The notes: generated from the sequence alone by a model not told the origin. Shown: positions 8,982 through 19,634, counted from the stretch's first letter. The stretch is 43,631 bases of DNA from Candidatus Pacearchaeota archaeon (GCA_023132255.1 JAGLYK010000004.1:1-43631), one strand, 5' to 3'. Program-made: numbers and translations.

Positions 8982-9989
8982 ATGATAAAATTGCCTATTG
9001 CTTTTAGACAAGAATATGATATTAAAAATATCATTTCTAGAGATGGCTCAAGAATTGAGAACCCTTTTGTTAGGACTATTGAAGAAGAGAGCATATCTAT
9101 GAGCACCCTTCCTTTTGAAAATCAGCGAAGTTGGATTGCACATAGAATAGCAACTTTAGATGCAACTAGAAAGATAGTAAATGATACTTTTAATTTTAAT
9201 GGAAAGTCTGTTGCTGAATTTGGTTGTGGTGCTTATGGTTGGTTTTATAATTATTTGTTATGTGACAAAGCAGATTGGTCACAATTTGATATTAATCAGG
9301 AAATCGTGAAACATAATAAAAAAGTTAATAGGAAATCTAATTTGTTTAATAAATTAAAAGTTAAAGTAGGAAATATTTATAATATGCCTTTAGAAGACTC
9401 ATCAGTTGATGTCATAACCGGGTTTAGTTCTTGGGATTCTGTTTATTTCTTTGAGAAAAGTGTAAATGAAGTGAAAAGATGTTTAAAGCCAGGAGGGTTT
9501 TTTGTTCATTACCAAGATTTACATCCAGTAGATAAAATACTCATTCTAACAGAGGCTAAAAAAAGAATTTCAAGAGGATTGGAGTCAAAAGTACCTTGTG
9601 GTTTTGGGTTGCCTAAATTTAAACCAATTTATATTCCAAGAACCCGCTTGAAGATAGGCGAAACAAGAATAGATGAGTTTCTTAGTATTGATTCTCTTGA
9701 TTATGGAGAAGTTAGACTTGGAGAATATTTAACTAAACATCTTGCCGACGTATTTAGGGAAAAAGATTTTATTATTCATGCCTGTGAAGAAAGACAAGAA
9801 GAAGGTTTTGTCGAGAAGGAAGCATTTTTTAAGAGACTTAAGAGATTTAATATTGGAGTAAGCGGAAATGAAAACTGCTTTGAACATGGTTATGGTGTTT
9901 TTGATTTAAGGCATGATGCGTCATTACCTAATAGGAAGATTAAGGAATGGAAATCCATGGATGTTCTTGTTACACAGAAACCTAAATAA
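8982..9989 (+). CDS. Class I SAM-dependent methyltransferase
   Basis: SVAEFGCGAYGWFYNYL motif I, FDINQEIVKHN, VDVITGFSSWDS, EVKRCLKPGGFFVHY. Confidence 0.8.
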   Translation: MIKLPIAFRQEYDIKNIISRDGSRIENPFVRTIEEESISMSTLPFENQRSWIAHRIATLDATRKIVNDTFNFNGKSVAEFGCGAYGWFYNYLLCDKADWSQFDINQEIVKHNKKVNRKSNLFNKLKVKVGNIYNMPLEDSSVDVITGFSSWDSVYFFEKSVNEVKRCLKPGGFFVHYQDLHPVDKILILTEAKKRISRGLESKVPCGFGLPKFKPIYIPRTRLKIGETRIDEFLSIDSLDYGEVRLGEYLTKHLADVFREKDFIIHACEERQEEGFVEKEAFFKRLKRFNIGVSGNENCFEHGYGVFDLRHDASLPNRKIKEWKSMDVLVTQKPK

Positions 9990-9993
9990 TTTT

Positions 9994-10659
9994 TTATGTC
10001 TCAAATACTATTTTTTCAATTCCATATTTCTCGAATTCTTTTTCCAATTGTTTTCCAAGATTTTTATAAGCTTTTGGTAAAATGTTCAAAGAAGAACTCA
10101 TTTCATGAAATTTATATCCCTTATTTTCTATAAATTCTTTTACACTTAAATTATCTGTTGTTTTTTGCATTCTATTTGTCAAGGTTATTATATCTGAGAT
10201 ATCAAGATTTAATTCTCTTAAGTGTTTAAGAAATTTTGATAAAGACCTACCTGTTGTTGCCACATCTTCAATAACGCATATCTTGTTCCGAGGTTTTCCA
10301 ATAAAATAACAATCCACAGGATCCCCATGGTTCTTTGGAATTTTCCTTGCCATCGAAAGGATGTGACTTCCTTTTGAATAATTTTCTGATTGTTTAGCAT
10401 ATTTATCCTGAGTAAATGCCCCGATTAAACTAGCTCCTTCAGGAACTCCAAGAAATGTATCAACTTCTAATTTTTTATCTTTTGCAAAATCAAGAATATA
10501 ATCTGTTAATTTATCAGCTAACCAAGGATCTGTAAAAACTTTTCTCCAATTAGTATAAAAATAAGATTGTCTTCCAGAAGAAAGAGTAAAATTACCAAAA
10601 GAATAAACATTATTCTCCAAAACAAAATTATTGAATTCCTCTTGATTAAAATGTTTCAT
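9994..10659 (-). CDS. pyrE: Orotate phosphoribosyltransferase-like protein
   Basis: FTLSSGRQSYFYTNWRKV and PRPP motif KICVIEDVATTGRS. Confidence 0.75.
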   Translation of the reverse strand: MKHFNQEEFNNFVLENNVYSFGNFTLSSGRQSYFYTNWRKVFTDPWLADKLTDYILDFAKDKKLEVDTFLGVPEGASLIGAFTQDKYAKQSENYSKGSHILSMARKIPKNHGDPVDCYFIGKPRNKICVIEDVATTGRSLSKFLKHLRELNLDISDIITLTNRMQKTTDNLSVKEFIENKGYKFHEMSSSLNILPKAYKNLGKQLEKEFEKYGIEKIVFET

Positions 10660-10739
10660 GGTTTAAATTAATGAATTAAATTTAAATAGATTATTGCCCT
10701 AAAACATACATTTAAAAAAAATAATTAATTAATTATAAA

Positions 10740-10979
10740 ATGCAAGAAATTATTAAATTAATAATAGGAATTTTAGTTTTACTATTAGGTTTTCCCTTTG
10801 GAAGTTTTCTTGCAAAGCAAACAAAAGAAGAATTAAAATCAGGGCAGAAGTGGTTTAAATTGATAATTATTCTAAGTTTAGCTGGAGGATTTGTTGGGTT
10901 AATTATTGAAAATGATGTGTTAATGTTTAGTTTATTTTTCATTGCGATTGTTACAAGTCAAAGTTTGAGAAAAGTTTAA
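10740..10979 (+). CDS. Small membrane protein
   Basis: 79 aa, multiple hydrophobic helices. Confidence 0.5.
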   Translation: MQEIIKLIIGILVLLLGFPFGSFLAKQTKEELKSGQKWFKLIIILSLAGGFVGLIIENDVLMFSLFFIAIVTSQSLRKV

Positions 10980-11066
10980 TAAAGTAAGATTAAAAATCTC
11001 TCATTATTTCTTTTTGGCAAAAACAAGAACCCAAAAAGTAATAAACCAACTTTTTCTTTTATTTTC

Positions 11067-11777
11067 ATGTTATATATAATAGGACTGGGATTGAATGTTG
11101 ACGGGATTTCAAAGTTTGGACTGCAGGCTGTGAAAAGATGCAAGAAGATTTATCTTGAAAATTATACTGTTGATTTTCCGTATTCAGAGGGGGCTTTGAA
11201 AGAAGTTCTTGGGAAAAAGATTGTGCCTGCTGACAGAAAGTTTGTGGAGAGTTTGGAAATTGTTGATGAAGCGAGAAAGGCAGATGTTGCGCTTTTGGTT
11301 TATGGGAGTCCGTTGACTGCAACAACACATATTTCTCTGATTGAGGAAGCAAAAAGGTGCGGGGTTAAATACAAAATAATTTACAATGCTTCTATTCTGG
11401 ATGCCGTCGCTGAAACAGGCTTGCAGATTTACAAATTCGGAAAAGTCGCTTCAATGCCGAAATGGGAAAAGAATTTTTCTCCGGATAGTTTTATGAAAAT
11501 TGTGCAGGACAACCAGTCAATGAAAGCACATAGTTTGATTTTGATGGATATTGGTCTGGAGTTTCAGGATGCTTTAAATCAATTAAAAATTTCTGCTGAG
11601 AAATATAAAATAAATTTTAAGAAAATTATTTTGTGCCAGAGGTTGGGAACAAAAGATAAAAGAATTTCTTATAAAACTATTGAAGAGTTTGAAAAATATA
11701 ACGACGTGAAAAAGCCTCATTGCATAATTATTCCAAGCAAATTGCATTTTTTGGAAAAAGAGGTTTTGGAAGGATAA
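11067..11777 (+). CDS. dphB: Diphthine synthase
   Basis: MLYIIGLGLNVDGISKFGLQAVKRCKKIYLENYT, LVYGSPLTATTHISL, YNASILDAVAETGLQIYKFG. Confidence 0.9.
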   Translation: MLYIIGLGLNVDGISKFGLQAVKRCKKIYLENYTVDFPYSEGALKEVLGKKIVPADRKFVESLEIVDEARKADVALLVYGSPLTATTHISLIEEAKRCGVKYKIIYNASILDAVAETGLQIYKFGKVASMPKWEKNFSPDSFMKIVQDNQSMKAHSLILMDIGLEFQDALNQLKISAEKYKINFKKIILCQRLGTKDKRISYKTIEEFEKYNDVKKPHCIIIPSKLHFLEKEVLEG

Positions 11778-11806
11778 TTTAAAAATATAAAAAACATTTT
11801 AATAAA

Positions 11807-14662
11807 ATGTATGAGCCGCAAAAAACAGAAGAAGAAATATTGAAATTTTGGAAAGATAAAAAAATTTATGAAAAATCCAAAAAAAAGAATTTGAAAGGAA
11901 AAAAGTTTTATATGATGGATGGCCCTCCTTATGCGACGGGAAGCATACACATGGGAACTGCTTTGAATAAGATTTTGAAGGACATTGCTATGAGAAGCAA
12001 AAGACTTCAGGGATTTGATGTTTTTGACCGCGCAGGTTATGATACTCACGGCGTGCCTATAGAATACCAAATTGAAAAAGAAATAGGAAGCAAATCAAAA
12101 AAAGATATTGAAAAGTTTGGTGTGAAAAATTTTATAAATAAATGCAAGGAATTTGCCACAAAATTTATTGGCCTTATGAATTCTGATTTTGAAAATCTTG
12201 GGGTGTGGATGGATTTCAAAAATCCATATCTTACTCTCTCAAATGAATATGTGGAAACAATTTGGGATGCATTTAAAATTGCAGACAAAAAAAATTTGCT
12301 TTATCTTGGAAAATATCCAATACATGTATGCCCAAGGTGCGAGACTGCTGTTGCGTATAATGAAATAGAATATCATAAACAAGAAGATGTTTCTATTTAT
12401 GTCAAATTCCCGGTTAAAAATGAGAAAAATAAATTCTTAATTGTCTGGACTACTACTCCATGGACTCTTCCAGGAAATACAGGGGTTATAGTACACCCAG
12501 ATTTTATTTATCAGGAGATTAAAATTTCAAACAATGAAAGTAAAAACAAGTTTTTACATTCGTTCGTCTATAAGCCAAACGAAACATGGATTATTGCCAA
12601 AGAACTTGTTCCAAAAATAATAGATAAACTTGATTTAGAATATTCTGTTAAAAAAGAATACAAAGGAAAAGAATTAGAGAATTTAGAATATGAAAACCCT
12701 CTTGCTAAAGATTTAAAAATAAAATTAAAAAATCCTTCCAGGATAGTCTTATCCAAGAGATATGTAAATCTTGAAGAAGGAACTGGTTTGGTTCATTGTG
12801 CTCCTGGACACGGGAAAGAAGATTATGAAGTTGGAAAAGAGCATGGATTAGACATGGTTTGCCCTGTTGAAATAGATGGTTTGTTGACAAAAGATGCCGG
12901 GAAATATTCAGGGAAAAAAGCAAGAGTAGTTGATTCTGAAATAATTGAAGATTTAGAAAAAAGTGGTTTTTTAGTTCACAAATTAAAATATTCTCATGAC
13001 TATCCTTTATGCTGGAGATGCAAGAATGCTCTGCTGATGGTTTCTCTTCAACAGTGGTTCTTTAAGATTTCAACCATCCATTCAAAAATATTGAAAGAGA
13101 ATAAAAAAATAAACTGGATTCCGAAGTATATGGAGTTAAGAATGAAGGCTTGGCTTGAAGGAATTTCTGACTGGCCGATTTCAAGAAAGAGATATTGGGG
13201 AACTCCGCTTCCAATATGGATTTGCGAAAAATGTGGCAATAAAAAAGTTGTGGGAAGCGCAAAAGAATTAGAAAAACTTTCAGGGAAAAAAGTTATAGAA
13301 CTGCACAAACCAGAGATAGATAAGATTTATCTTCCCTGCAAATGCGGAGGGAAAATGAAAAGGGTCGAAGAGGTTTTAGATGTATGGTTTGATTCAGGAG
13401 TCTCAAGCTGGGCTGCTTTAGAATACTCTAAAAATAAAAAGAAATTTGAAAAATTCTGGCCTGCTGACTTAAATATTGAGGGCAAGGACCAAATTAGGGG
13501 GTGGTGGAATTCCCAAATAATCTTGTCAGAAATAAAATTTGACAAAAAACCTTTTGAAAACATCTTTGTTCATGGCATGGTTGTTGATTTAGGAAAGAAA
13601 AAAATGTCAAAATCGCTTGGGAACATTGTTTTTCCAAAAGACATAATTAAAAAATACAGCAGAGATTATATGAGATATTATTTTGCCAAGACATCTAAAG
13701 GAGAAGATTTTGCATTTGATGAAAAAGAATTTAAAGATATTCAAAAAGTTTTTAGAGTTTTAATTAATACTGATAATTTTATTAATCAAATTGAAAAGAA
13801 AAAATCATTATTAAAAATAGAAGATAAATGGATTTTATCCATATTTAATTCAATGATTAAAAAAGTTACAGAAAAATACAACAACTATAAATTTTTTGAA
13901 GCTGTTCAGATTATTGAAGAATTTTTAATTAATGACTTAAGCAGAAATTATATCAAAATTATCAGGGAAAGAAATAATGAAGTTTATGCTGTTCTTAATG
14001 AAATTAGAACCGGGTTATTTAAAATTCTTGCCCCAATTGTTCCTTTTATTACAGAAAAAGTCTGGCAAAATTTAAAAGAAAAAAAAATTGTTAAGGAAGA
14101 ATCTGTTCATTTATCGTCGTGGCCAAAAGCAGACGAGAAAAAAATAGATAAAAAACTTGAAGAAGATATGCAGGAAGCATTACGAATTATTGAAGTGGGT
14201 CTTGCTGAAAGGGATAAAACAAAGATTGGTTTGAAATGGCCATTACCGAGGGCAACTATACATTATTATAAAAAATTAGACAAAGAATTAGAAAAAATAA
14301 TTGAGTTGCAATTGAATGTTAAAAAATTAGAATTTAAATTTACCTCATCAAAAGGAACTGAATTATCTGTTGAACTTGATACTGAACTAACCCCGGAGCT
14401 TGAGGCAGAAGGTTATGCTCGTGAAATGTCAAGACATGTTCAGGCATTTCGGAAAAAATTAGGGCTTGTGAAAAAAGATAAGATTAAGCTTTTTATCATC
14501 GCTGATGAGGAGTTGAAAAACATTTTAGAAAAACAAAAAGATTTTATTCAAAATAGGACAAATTCCTCAACACTTAAAATTGTCACAACTGACAAGGAAA
14601 GATTTAAAAAGATTGTTGAGTTTAAAATAAAAGATAAAAGAGGCTGGATAGTGATTGTTTAA
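11807..14662 (+). CDS. ileS: Isoleucyl-tRNA synthetase
   Basis: GPPYATGSIHMGTALNK HIGH region, editing domain TTPWTLPGNT, KKMSKSLGN. Confidence 0.95.
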   Translation: MYEPQKTEEEILKFWKDKKIYEKSKKKNLKGKKFYMMDGPPYATGSIHMGTALNKILKDIAMRSKRLQGFDVFDRAGYDTHGVPIEYQIEKEIGSKSKKDIEKFGVKNFINKCKEFATKFIGLMNSDFENLGVWMDFKNPYLTLSNEYVETIWDAFKIADKKNLLYLGKYPIHVCPRCETAVAYNEIEYHKQEDVSIYVKFPVKNEKNKFLIVWTTTPWTLPGNTGVIVHPDFIYQEIKISNNESKNKFLHSFVYKPNETWIIAKELVPKIIDKLDLEYSVKKEYKGKELENLEYENPLAKDLKIKLKNPSRIVLSKRYVNLEEGTGLVHCAPGHGKEDYEVGKEHGLDMVCPVEIDGLLTKDAGKYSGKKARVVDSEIIEDLEKSGFLVHKLKYSHDYPLCWRCKNALLMVSLQQWFFKISTIHSKILKENKKINWIPKYMELRMKAWLEGISDWPISRKRYWGTPLPIWICEKCGNKKVVGSAKELEKLSGKKVIELHKPEIDKIYLPCKCGGKMKRVEEVLDVWFDSGVSSWAALEYSKNKKKFEKFWPADLNIEGKDQIRGWWNSQIILSEIKFDKKPFENIFVHGMVVDLGKKKMSKSLGNIVFPKDIIKKYSRDYMRYYFAKTSKGEDFAFDEKEFKDIQKVFRVLINTDNFINQIEKKKSLLKIEDKWILSIFNSMIKKVTEKYNNYKFFEAVQIIEEFLINDLSRNYIKIIRERNNEVYAVLNEIRTGLFKILAPIVPFITEKVWQNLKEKKIVKEESVHLSSWPKADEKKIDKKLEEDMQEALRIIEVGLAERDKTKIGLKWPLPRATIHYYKKLDKELEKIIELQLNVKKLEFKFTSSKGTELSVELDTELTPELEAEGYAREMSRHVQAFRKKLGLVKKDKIKLFIIADEELKNILEKQKDFIQNRTNSSTLKIVTTDKERFKKIVEFKIKDKRGWIVIV

Positions 14663-14737
14663 CTACCGTTAAGTAATCTATTAAGTTTACTCTTTTAATA
14701 TAACAATCTTTAAAAAGAAAAAGAGAGATATAATAAC

Positions 14738-15544
14738 ATGATAGTAAAGGATGAATTTTTGAGCAGGCTGAGAAAGATTTTCGATTTGAATCTTTACGAG
14801 GTTAAAGTCTGGACTGCGCTGCTTTCTCGAGGGACTTCAACTGCAGGAGAATTAAGCAGTATTTCTGATGTTCCGAGGTCGAGGACTTATGATATTTTAG
14901 AGAGTCTGGAGAAGAAAGGTTTCATCATCATGAGACTTGGCAAGCCAATTAAATTTGTTGCGTTAAAACCTGAAGAAGTTGTTGAGAGAGTCAAGAAAAA
15001 TTTGGTAAGAAATGCCCAGGAAAAATCAAAGAGACTGGAGAAACTAAGAGGGGATGAGGTCCTGGAAGAGCTTAGTACATTATTTACTAAAGGTATAAAA
15101 TTTGTTGAGCCATCTGATTTGTCAGGAAGTTTAAAGGGCAGGCAGAATCTTTACAATCATCTGGACATGATGGTTAATGACGCTGAGAAAACAATAACTC
15201 TTATAACAACAGCAGACGGGCTTAGCAGAAAACTGGAGGTGTTAATGCCTAGTTTTGAAAAGTGCAAGAAAAGAGGAGTTAAGATACGAATTGCCGCTCC
15301 AATTAACAGCAATAATATTAAAGTTGCAAAGGACTTAAAGAAAGTTGCAGAAGTCAGAAACATGGAAAAGATAAAAGCAAGGTTTATGATTATTGATTCT
15401 ACTCAATTAATGTTTATGCTTCTTGATGATGAAAAGTTCCATCCTAATTATGATGTTGGGATTTGGATAAACACAAAATTCTTTGCTCAGGCATTAGAAC
15501 AAATGTTTGAACTTGCGTGGAAAGAAATGAAAGTTATTAAGTAG
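14738..15544 (+). CDS. TrmB-family transcriptional regulator
   Basis: LNLYEVKVWTALLSRGTSTAGELSSISDVPRSRTYDILESLEKKGFI wHTH plus C-terminal TrmB effector-like domain. Confidence 0.85.
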   Translation: MIVKDEFLSRLRKIFDLNLYEVKVWTALLSRGTSTAGELSSISDVPRSRTYDILESLEKKGFIIMRLGKPIKFVALKPEEVVERVKKNLVRNAQEKSKRLEKLRGDEVLEELSTLFTKGIKFVEPSDLSGSLKGRQNLYNHLDMMVNDAEKTITLITTADGLSRKLEVLMPSFEKCKKRGVKIRIAAPINSNNIKVAKDLKKVAEVRNMEKIKARFMIIDSTQLMFMLLDDEKFHPNYDVGIWINTKFFAQALEQMFELAWKEMKVIK

Positions 15545-15633
15545 ATTTTTCTTTAAGATTTTAAATTTGGTATTAACTTTAAAATAGTAACTATATAGGA
15601 AGATTTATAAATAAACAAGGATTATATGGTTTT

Positions 15634-16062
15634 ATGGTATATGTTTCTCATATCAAAAACATAGGAGATAAAGTTGATTTAGAAAGAGTCCCAAGAGTTG
15701 GAGAAGACTATTTAGTATCACTCCCCCCTAAATTAAATCATGATAATGATGATATTGAAAGCCCAAGAAAAACTATTTTTGGGAGTTTTAAAGAATATGA
15801 TGGTGACTATGTTATTTTATCTAATGCAATAACTATCCCAGTTGAAACAAGATTAAAACAATTAAAAGTTGATAAAGCGAATATTCGTCAAACCAATGCT
15901 TTAATGAATTTTTATAATGATTTGCGGGAAAGGAAATTTCCGAATTTTGAATTAGAAAAAAGAGTTTTTATAACAGGGAAGTTCCCAATCCCAAATGGAA
16001 TTGAGATTTGCTTAATACAATATCGAAAAAAATCTCCTGATGAGCCAAGAAGATTTTGTTAA
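15634..16062 (+). CDS. Hypothetical protein
   Basis: 142-aa ORF, no recognised motif. Confidence 0.5.
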   Translation: MVYVSHIKNIGDKVDLERVPRVGEDYLVSLPPKLNHDNDDIESPRKTIFGSFKEYDGDYVILSNAITIPVETRLKQLKVDKANIRQTNALMNFYNDLRERKFPNFELEKRVFITGKFPIPNGIEICLIQYRKKSPDEPRRFC

Positions 16063-16192
16063 TACAATATTGAAAATTTCCATCTTTATCTTTCAGTCAG
16101 AATTAAATATAAGAATTAAGAAAAGAAAGAGGATTCTTTGAAGTCTCCTCTAGACTTCTCATTTTTAAAAAATAAAAAGTTAAAAAAATAAA

Positions 16193-16402
16193 TTATTTTT
16201 TAAGTATTGCCAGGACAACACCTAATGCTGTTGTTAAGACAACTATCCATCCTGCTAACATTGCAACTGTGTCTCCTCCAAGCCATGTTGGTAATGAAAG
16301 AGTTCCTCCAATCATTGCAAATCCTACTGCCAAGGAAACAATCACTCCAGTTAACCACGCAACAAAGCTCAGTATTTTTGGGTTTTGTTTTGCCATTTCC
16401 AC
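16193..16402 (-). CDS. Small two-TM membrane protein
   Basis: 69 aa, two hydrophobic segments; SD-like ggaggtgg upstream on minus strand. Confidence 0.65.
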   Translation of the reverse strand: MEMAKQNPKILSFVAWLTGVIVSLAVGFAMIGGTLSLPTWLGGDTVAMLAGWIVVLTTALGVVLAILKK

Positions 16403-16487
16403 CTCCTTTAATTAATTGAACAAAGGAAAAACACTTTAAATAAGTTTTGTTTTTAAAAATAAAAATCAGATTACTTGAAGATTCTCT

Positions 16488-18188
16488 TTACATTTTTTCC
16501 AAAGTTTCTATTCCTAAAAGATTCAAAGAGTTTTCTAAAACTTGTTTGAAAGATTTAACTAATGCCAGCCTGAATGATTCCTGTTCTGAGCCGATTACAG
16601 GACAGGCGTGATAGAATTCGTTGAAGATTTGCGCAAGCTGGTAAGAATAATTTGCAATCAGGGACGGGTTAAAGTTGTTGTAAGCATTTAAGACAACTTC
16701 GGGAAATTGTGAAAGTTTTTTTATTATTTTAATTTCAGTTTGATTTAATTGTTCTATTTTGAATTGTTTGTTTTTAGATTTTATCTTTCTCAAAATAGAA
16801 CCTGCACGAGCATAAGAATAAAGCATATAAGGTCCTGTGTCGCCTTCGAAATTAATTGAATCCTTTGGATTAAAAACCATGTCTCTCCTGACACCAACCT
16901 TTAATAAAAAATATTTTATAGAAGCCATGGCAATTTTCAGGCTTCTTGATTCAAGCTCTTTTTTAGAAAGTTTTTCCCTTGATTTTAATTCTTTTTCCAC
17001 GAGGCTTTTTACTTTTTCAATCAAATCATCTGCATCAACAACATTGCCTTCTCTTGATTTCATTTTTCCCTCAGGAAGATTAACCATCCCATAAGACAGA
17101 TGATATAAATTATTTGAAAAATCAACCCCCAGTTTTTTTAGGATTAAGAAAAGGATATTAAAATGATAGTCCTGCTCGTTTCCAGTTACATAAATAGATT
17201 TAGTTAATTTAAACTGCTTTGATTTTAGTTTGGCTAAATAAATATCCTGGGTTATGTAAACAGAAGTTCCATCAGGTCTTAATAAAAATTTTTTCTTTAA
17301 TTTTTCTTTATTTAATTTAATTGTTACCCCGGCTTTTTTCTCCTTTTTGAAAATACCTTTTTTAACACCTTCCATGATAATCTCCCTGCCTTTTTTATAA
17401 ATCTTACTTTCATAATATTCTTTGTCAAAAGCTATTCCAAATTTTTTATAAGTTTCATTAAATCCGTCTAAAGCCCATTTATTCATTTTACTCCATAAGA
17501 CTCTTGTTTCTTTATCTCCTTCCTCCCATTTTCTTAGTAAATCATGGGCTTCTTTTTCTAATTTCTTATTCTTTTTTAATTTCTTATTAAACAGAACATA
17601 ATAATCCCCGACAAAGTGATCTGATTTTATTGCTGGTTTCTTTTTTCTTCCATATTTCTGATAAGCCAACATTGATTTGCAGATATGGATTCCTCTGTCA
17701 TTATTTAAATTCGCCCTGATAACCTTTTCTCCATTGAATTCTAAGATTCTGGAAACACTTTCTCCCAAAGACATATTCCTCAGGTGTCCGAGATGCAGGG
17801 GCTTATTAGTATTAGGTGAAGGAAATTCAACCATTGTTTTGTTTCCCTTTCCTGTTGATAATTTTCCAAAATTATTTTTTTGCTTTAATATTTGACTGAC
17901 TAGATTTTCTGCGAAGATTTTTCTGTCAACAAAAAAATTAATATATGGACCAACTGTCTGAATATCCTCAAAAGCTGGAGGAGGGTTTCCAATTTTTGCT
18001 CTTAGCTGAATTGCAATTTCATCAGGTTCTTCTTTAAATTCATTAACTAAAAAAAAGCACGGAAAAGCATAATCTCCCATTTCTAGTGAAGGAGGGGTTT
18101 CCAGCAAATTAATTATCTCTTCCTTTTCAATTTTCACATTCTTTTCTTTCAAAGACTTTTGTAATATTTCTGCAATCAACTCTTTCAT
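16488..18188 (-). CDS. argS: Arginyl-tRNA synthetase
   Basis: VEFPSPNTNKPLHLGHLRN, GMVNLPEGKMKSREGNVV, C-terminal DALR-like anticodon domain. Confidence 0.95.
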   Translation of the reverse strand: MKELIAEILQKSLKEKNVKIEKEEIINLLETPPSLEMGDYAFPCFFLVNEFKEEPDEIAIQLRAKIGNPPPAFEDIQTVGPYINFFVDRKIFAENLVSQILKQKNNFGKLSTGKGNKTMVEFPSPNTNKPLHLGHLRNMSLGESVSRILEFNGEKVIRANLNNDRGIHICKSMLAYQKYGRKKKPAIKSDHFVGDYYVLFNKKLKKNKKLEKEAHDLLRKWEEGDKETRVLWSKMNKWALDGFNETYKKFGIAFDKEYYESKIYKKGREIIMEGVKKGIFKKEKKAGVTIKLNKEKLKKKFLLRPDGTSVYITQDIYLAKLKSKQFKLTKSIYVTGNEQDYHFNILFLILKKLGVDFSNNLYHLSYGMVNLPEGKMKSREGNVVDADDLIEKVKSLVEKELKSREKLSKKELESRSLKIAMASIKYFLLKVGVRRDMVFNPKDSINFEGDTGPYMLYSYARAGSILRKIKSKNKQFKIEQLNQTEIKIIKKLSQFPEVVLNAYNNFNPSLIANYSYQLAQIFNEFYHACPVIGSEQESFRLALVKSFKQVLENSLNLLGIETLEKM

Positions 18189-18221
18189 AAACTTTATAAT
18201 ATATCTGTGTTTTTATATCTT

Positions 18222-19250
18222 ATGAAAATAAGTAAAACATATGACTTGATTATTATCGGTGCCGGGCCTGCGGGCTTGACTGCTGCATTGTATGCTGCAA
18301 GATATAAAGTAAATGTTTTAGTAATTGGAATGCTGCACGGAGGAACAGCAACAGAAGCACATAAGGTTTGTAATTTTCCTTCTTATGAAAATGTTGGCGG
18401 AGTTGAATTAATGCTGAAGATGATAAAACAGGTGAAGAATTTGAAAGTTGAAATAAAACAAGAGGAAGTTATTAATATTAACAGAAAAGATTTATTTAAA
18501 ATTGTGACGAACAAAGAAGAATATTCTTCCAAGAAAATAATTATCGCAACAGGTTCCAAGAGAATGAAGCTTGGTGTTGAAAGAGAGGAGGAGTTAACTG
18601 GAAAGGGGATTCATTATTGCACGACTTGTGATGCGGGTTTTTACAAAGCCAAGACTGTCGGGGTTGTCGGAGGGGGGAATGCTGCATTAACTTCTGCATT
18701 GCTTTTGGCGAAGATTGCAAAAAAGGTTTATGTTATTTATAGAAGGGATAAATTTTTCAAGGCAGAGCCAATGTGGGTTGATGAAGTTAAAAAAGAAAAG
18801 AAAATTGTTCCTGTTTTTAATTCAAAGGTTTTGGAGTTGATTGGAAAAAATAAACTTGAGGAAGTTGAAATAAAACAGGTTTATGCACCGCCTGGTGTAC
18901 CGCCTCACTACGTTCCCGGCGCGAGAACCTCTAACGAGGTACCCCCTGATACCCAAGGAGGGCACGAGAACCTGCAAGCAGGTATGCAGGGTGGAATACT
19001 CGGGGGCAAGAAAATAAAATTAGATGGTTTGTTTATTGAGATTGGGGGGATTTCAAATATTAAGCTGGCGAAGTTGCTTGGGATAAAACTGGAAAGGAAT
19101 TATATTAAAGTTGACAAGGAGCAGAAGACAAATGTCGAGGGTGTTTTTGCTGCGGGTGATGTTACAAATAATTGTTTGAAGCAAATTGTGACTGCATGCG
19201 GTGAGGGTGCTGTTGCTGGTTTTTCTGTTTTCAGGGATTTGAGGAAATAG
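18222..19250 (+). CDS. trxB: Thioredoxin reductase (interrupted in frame by GC-rich insert ~18884..19010)
   Basis: DLIIIGAGPAGLTAALYAARY, CTTCDAGFYKAKTVGVVGGGNAAL, VEGVFAAGDV; ATG at 18222 preferred over upstream GTG. Confidence 0.9.
   Translation: MKISKTYDLIIIGAGPAGLTAALYAARYKVNVLVIGMLHGGTATEAHKVCNFPSYENVGGVELMLKMIKQVKNLKVEIKQEEVININRKDLFKIVTNKEEYSSKKIIIATGSKRMKLGVEREEELTGKGIHYCTTCDAGFYKAKTVGVVGGGNAALTSALLLAKIAKKVYVIYRRDKFFKAEPMWVDEVKKEKKIVPVFNSKVLELIGKNKLEEVEIKQVYAPPGVPPHYVPGARTSNEVPPDTQGGHENLQAGMQGGILGGKKIKLDGLFIEIGGISNIKLAKLLGIKLERNYIKVDKEQKTNVEGVFAAGDVTNNCLKQIVTACGEGAVAGFSVFRDLRK
18884..19010 (+). repeat. GC-rich in-frame compound palindromic insertion within trxB
   Basis: GCACCGCCTGGTGTACC...ATACTCGGGGGCAAG; hairpins ACCTC-TAAC-GAGGT and ACCTGC-AA-GCAGGT; encodes P/G-rich segment APPGVPPHYVPGARTSNEVPPDTQGGHENLQAGMQGGILG. 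Confidence 0.75.
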
Positions 19251-19284
19251 GAAGTTTTATAATAGTGGTTTTTTCCTGAAGATT

Positions 19285-19566
19285 ATGGAAAAAATAAATA
19301 AAGATAATCTTGAAAAGGCGTTGGATAATAAAGAATCTGTTCCGCAGATTTCAAAGGCACCACAGGCGTACCCCGAAGAATCTTCTGCGAAGATTCTTAC
19401 TGAGGGCAAGGAAGAAATCGGGTTTCACAAAGGTGCGTTGAATACTTTGGTGAGTGAAAGAAATGAGTTGTTTAAGATGATGCAAAATGTTGAGGGAATT
19501 ATGCAGGCGCATTTGAAAAGGCTTGAAGAACTTGGTGTGAAGATTCAAACTCAAGAAAAGAAGTGA
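19285..19566 (+). CDS. Hypothetical small protein carrying a palindromic insert
   Basis: 93-aa ORF with KAPQAYPEESSAKILTEGKEE segment. Confidence 0.6.
   Translation: MEKINKDNLEKALDNKESVPQISKAPQAYPEESSAKILTEGKEEIGFHKGALNTLVSERNELFKMMQNVEGIMQAHLKRLEELGVKIQTQEKK
19356..19412 (+). repeat. In-frame palindromic element, copy 2
   Basis: CCACAGGCGTACCCCG-[AAGAATCTTC TGC GAAGATTCTT]-ACTGAGGGCAAGGA. Confidence 0.8.
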
Positions 19567-19634
19567 TTCTAAAGATTTTTATTGTAGTTTCAGAGGACAA
19601 TAATCTTTAAAAATTAAGAATAAATAGTTTGAAA

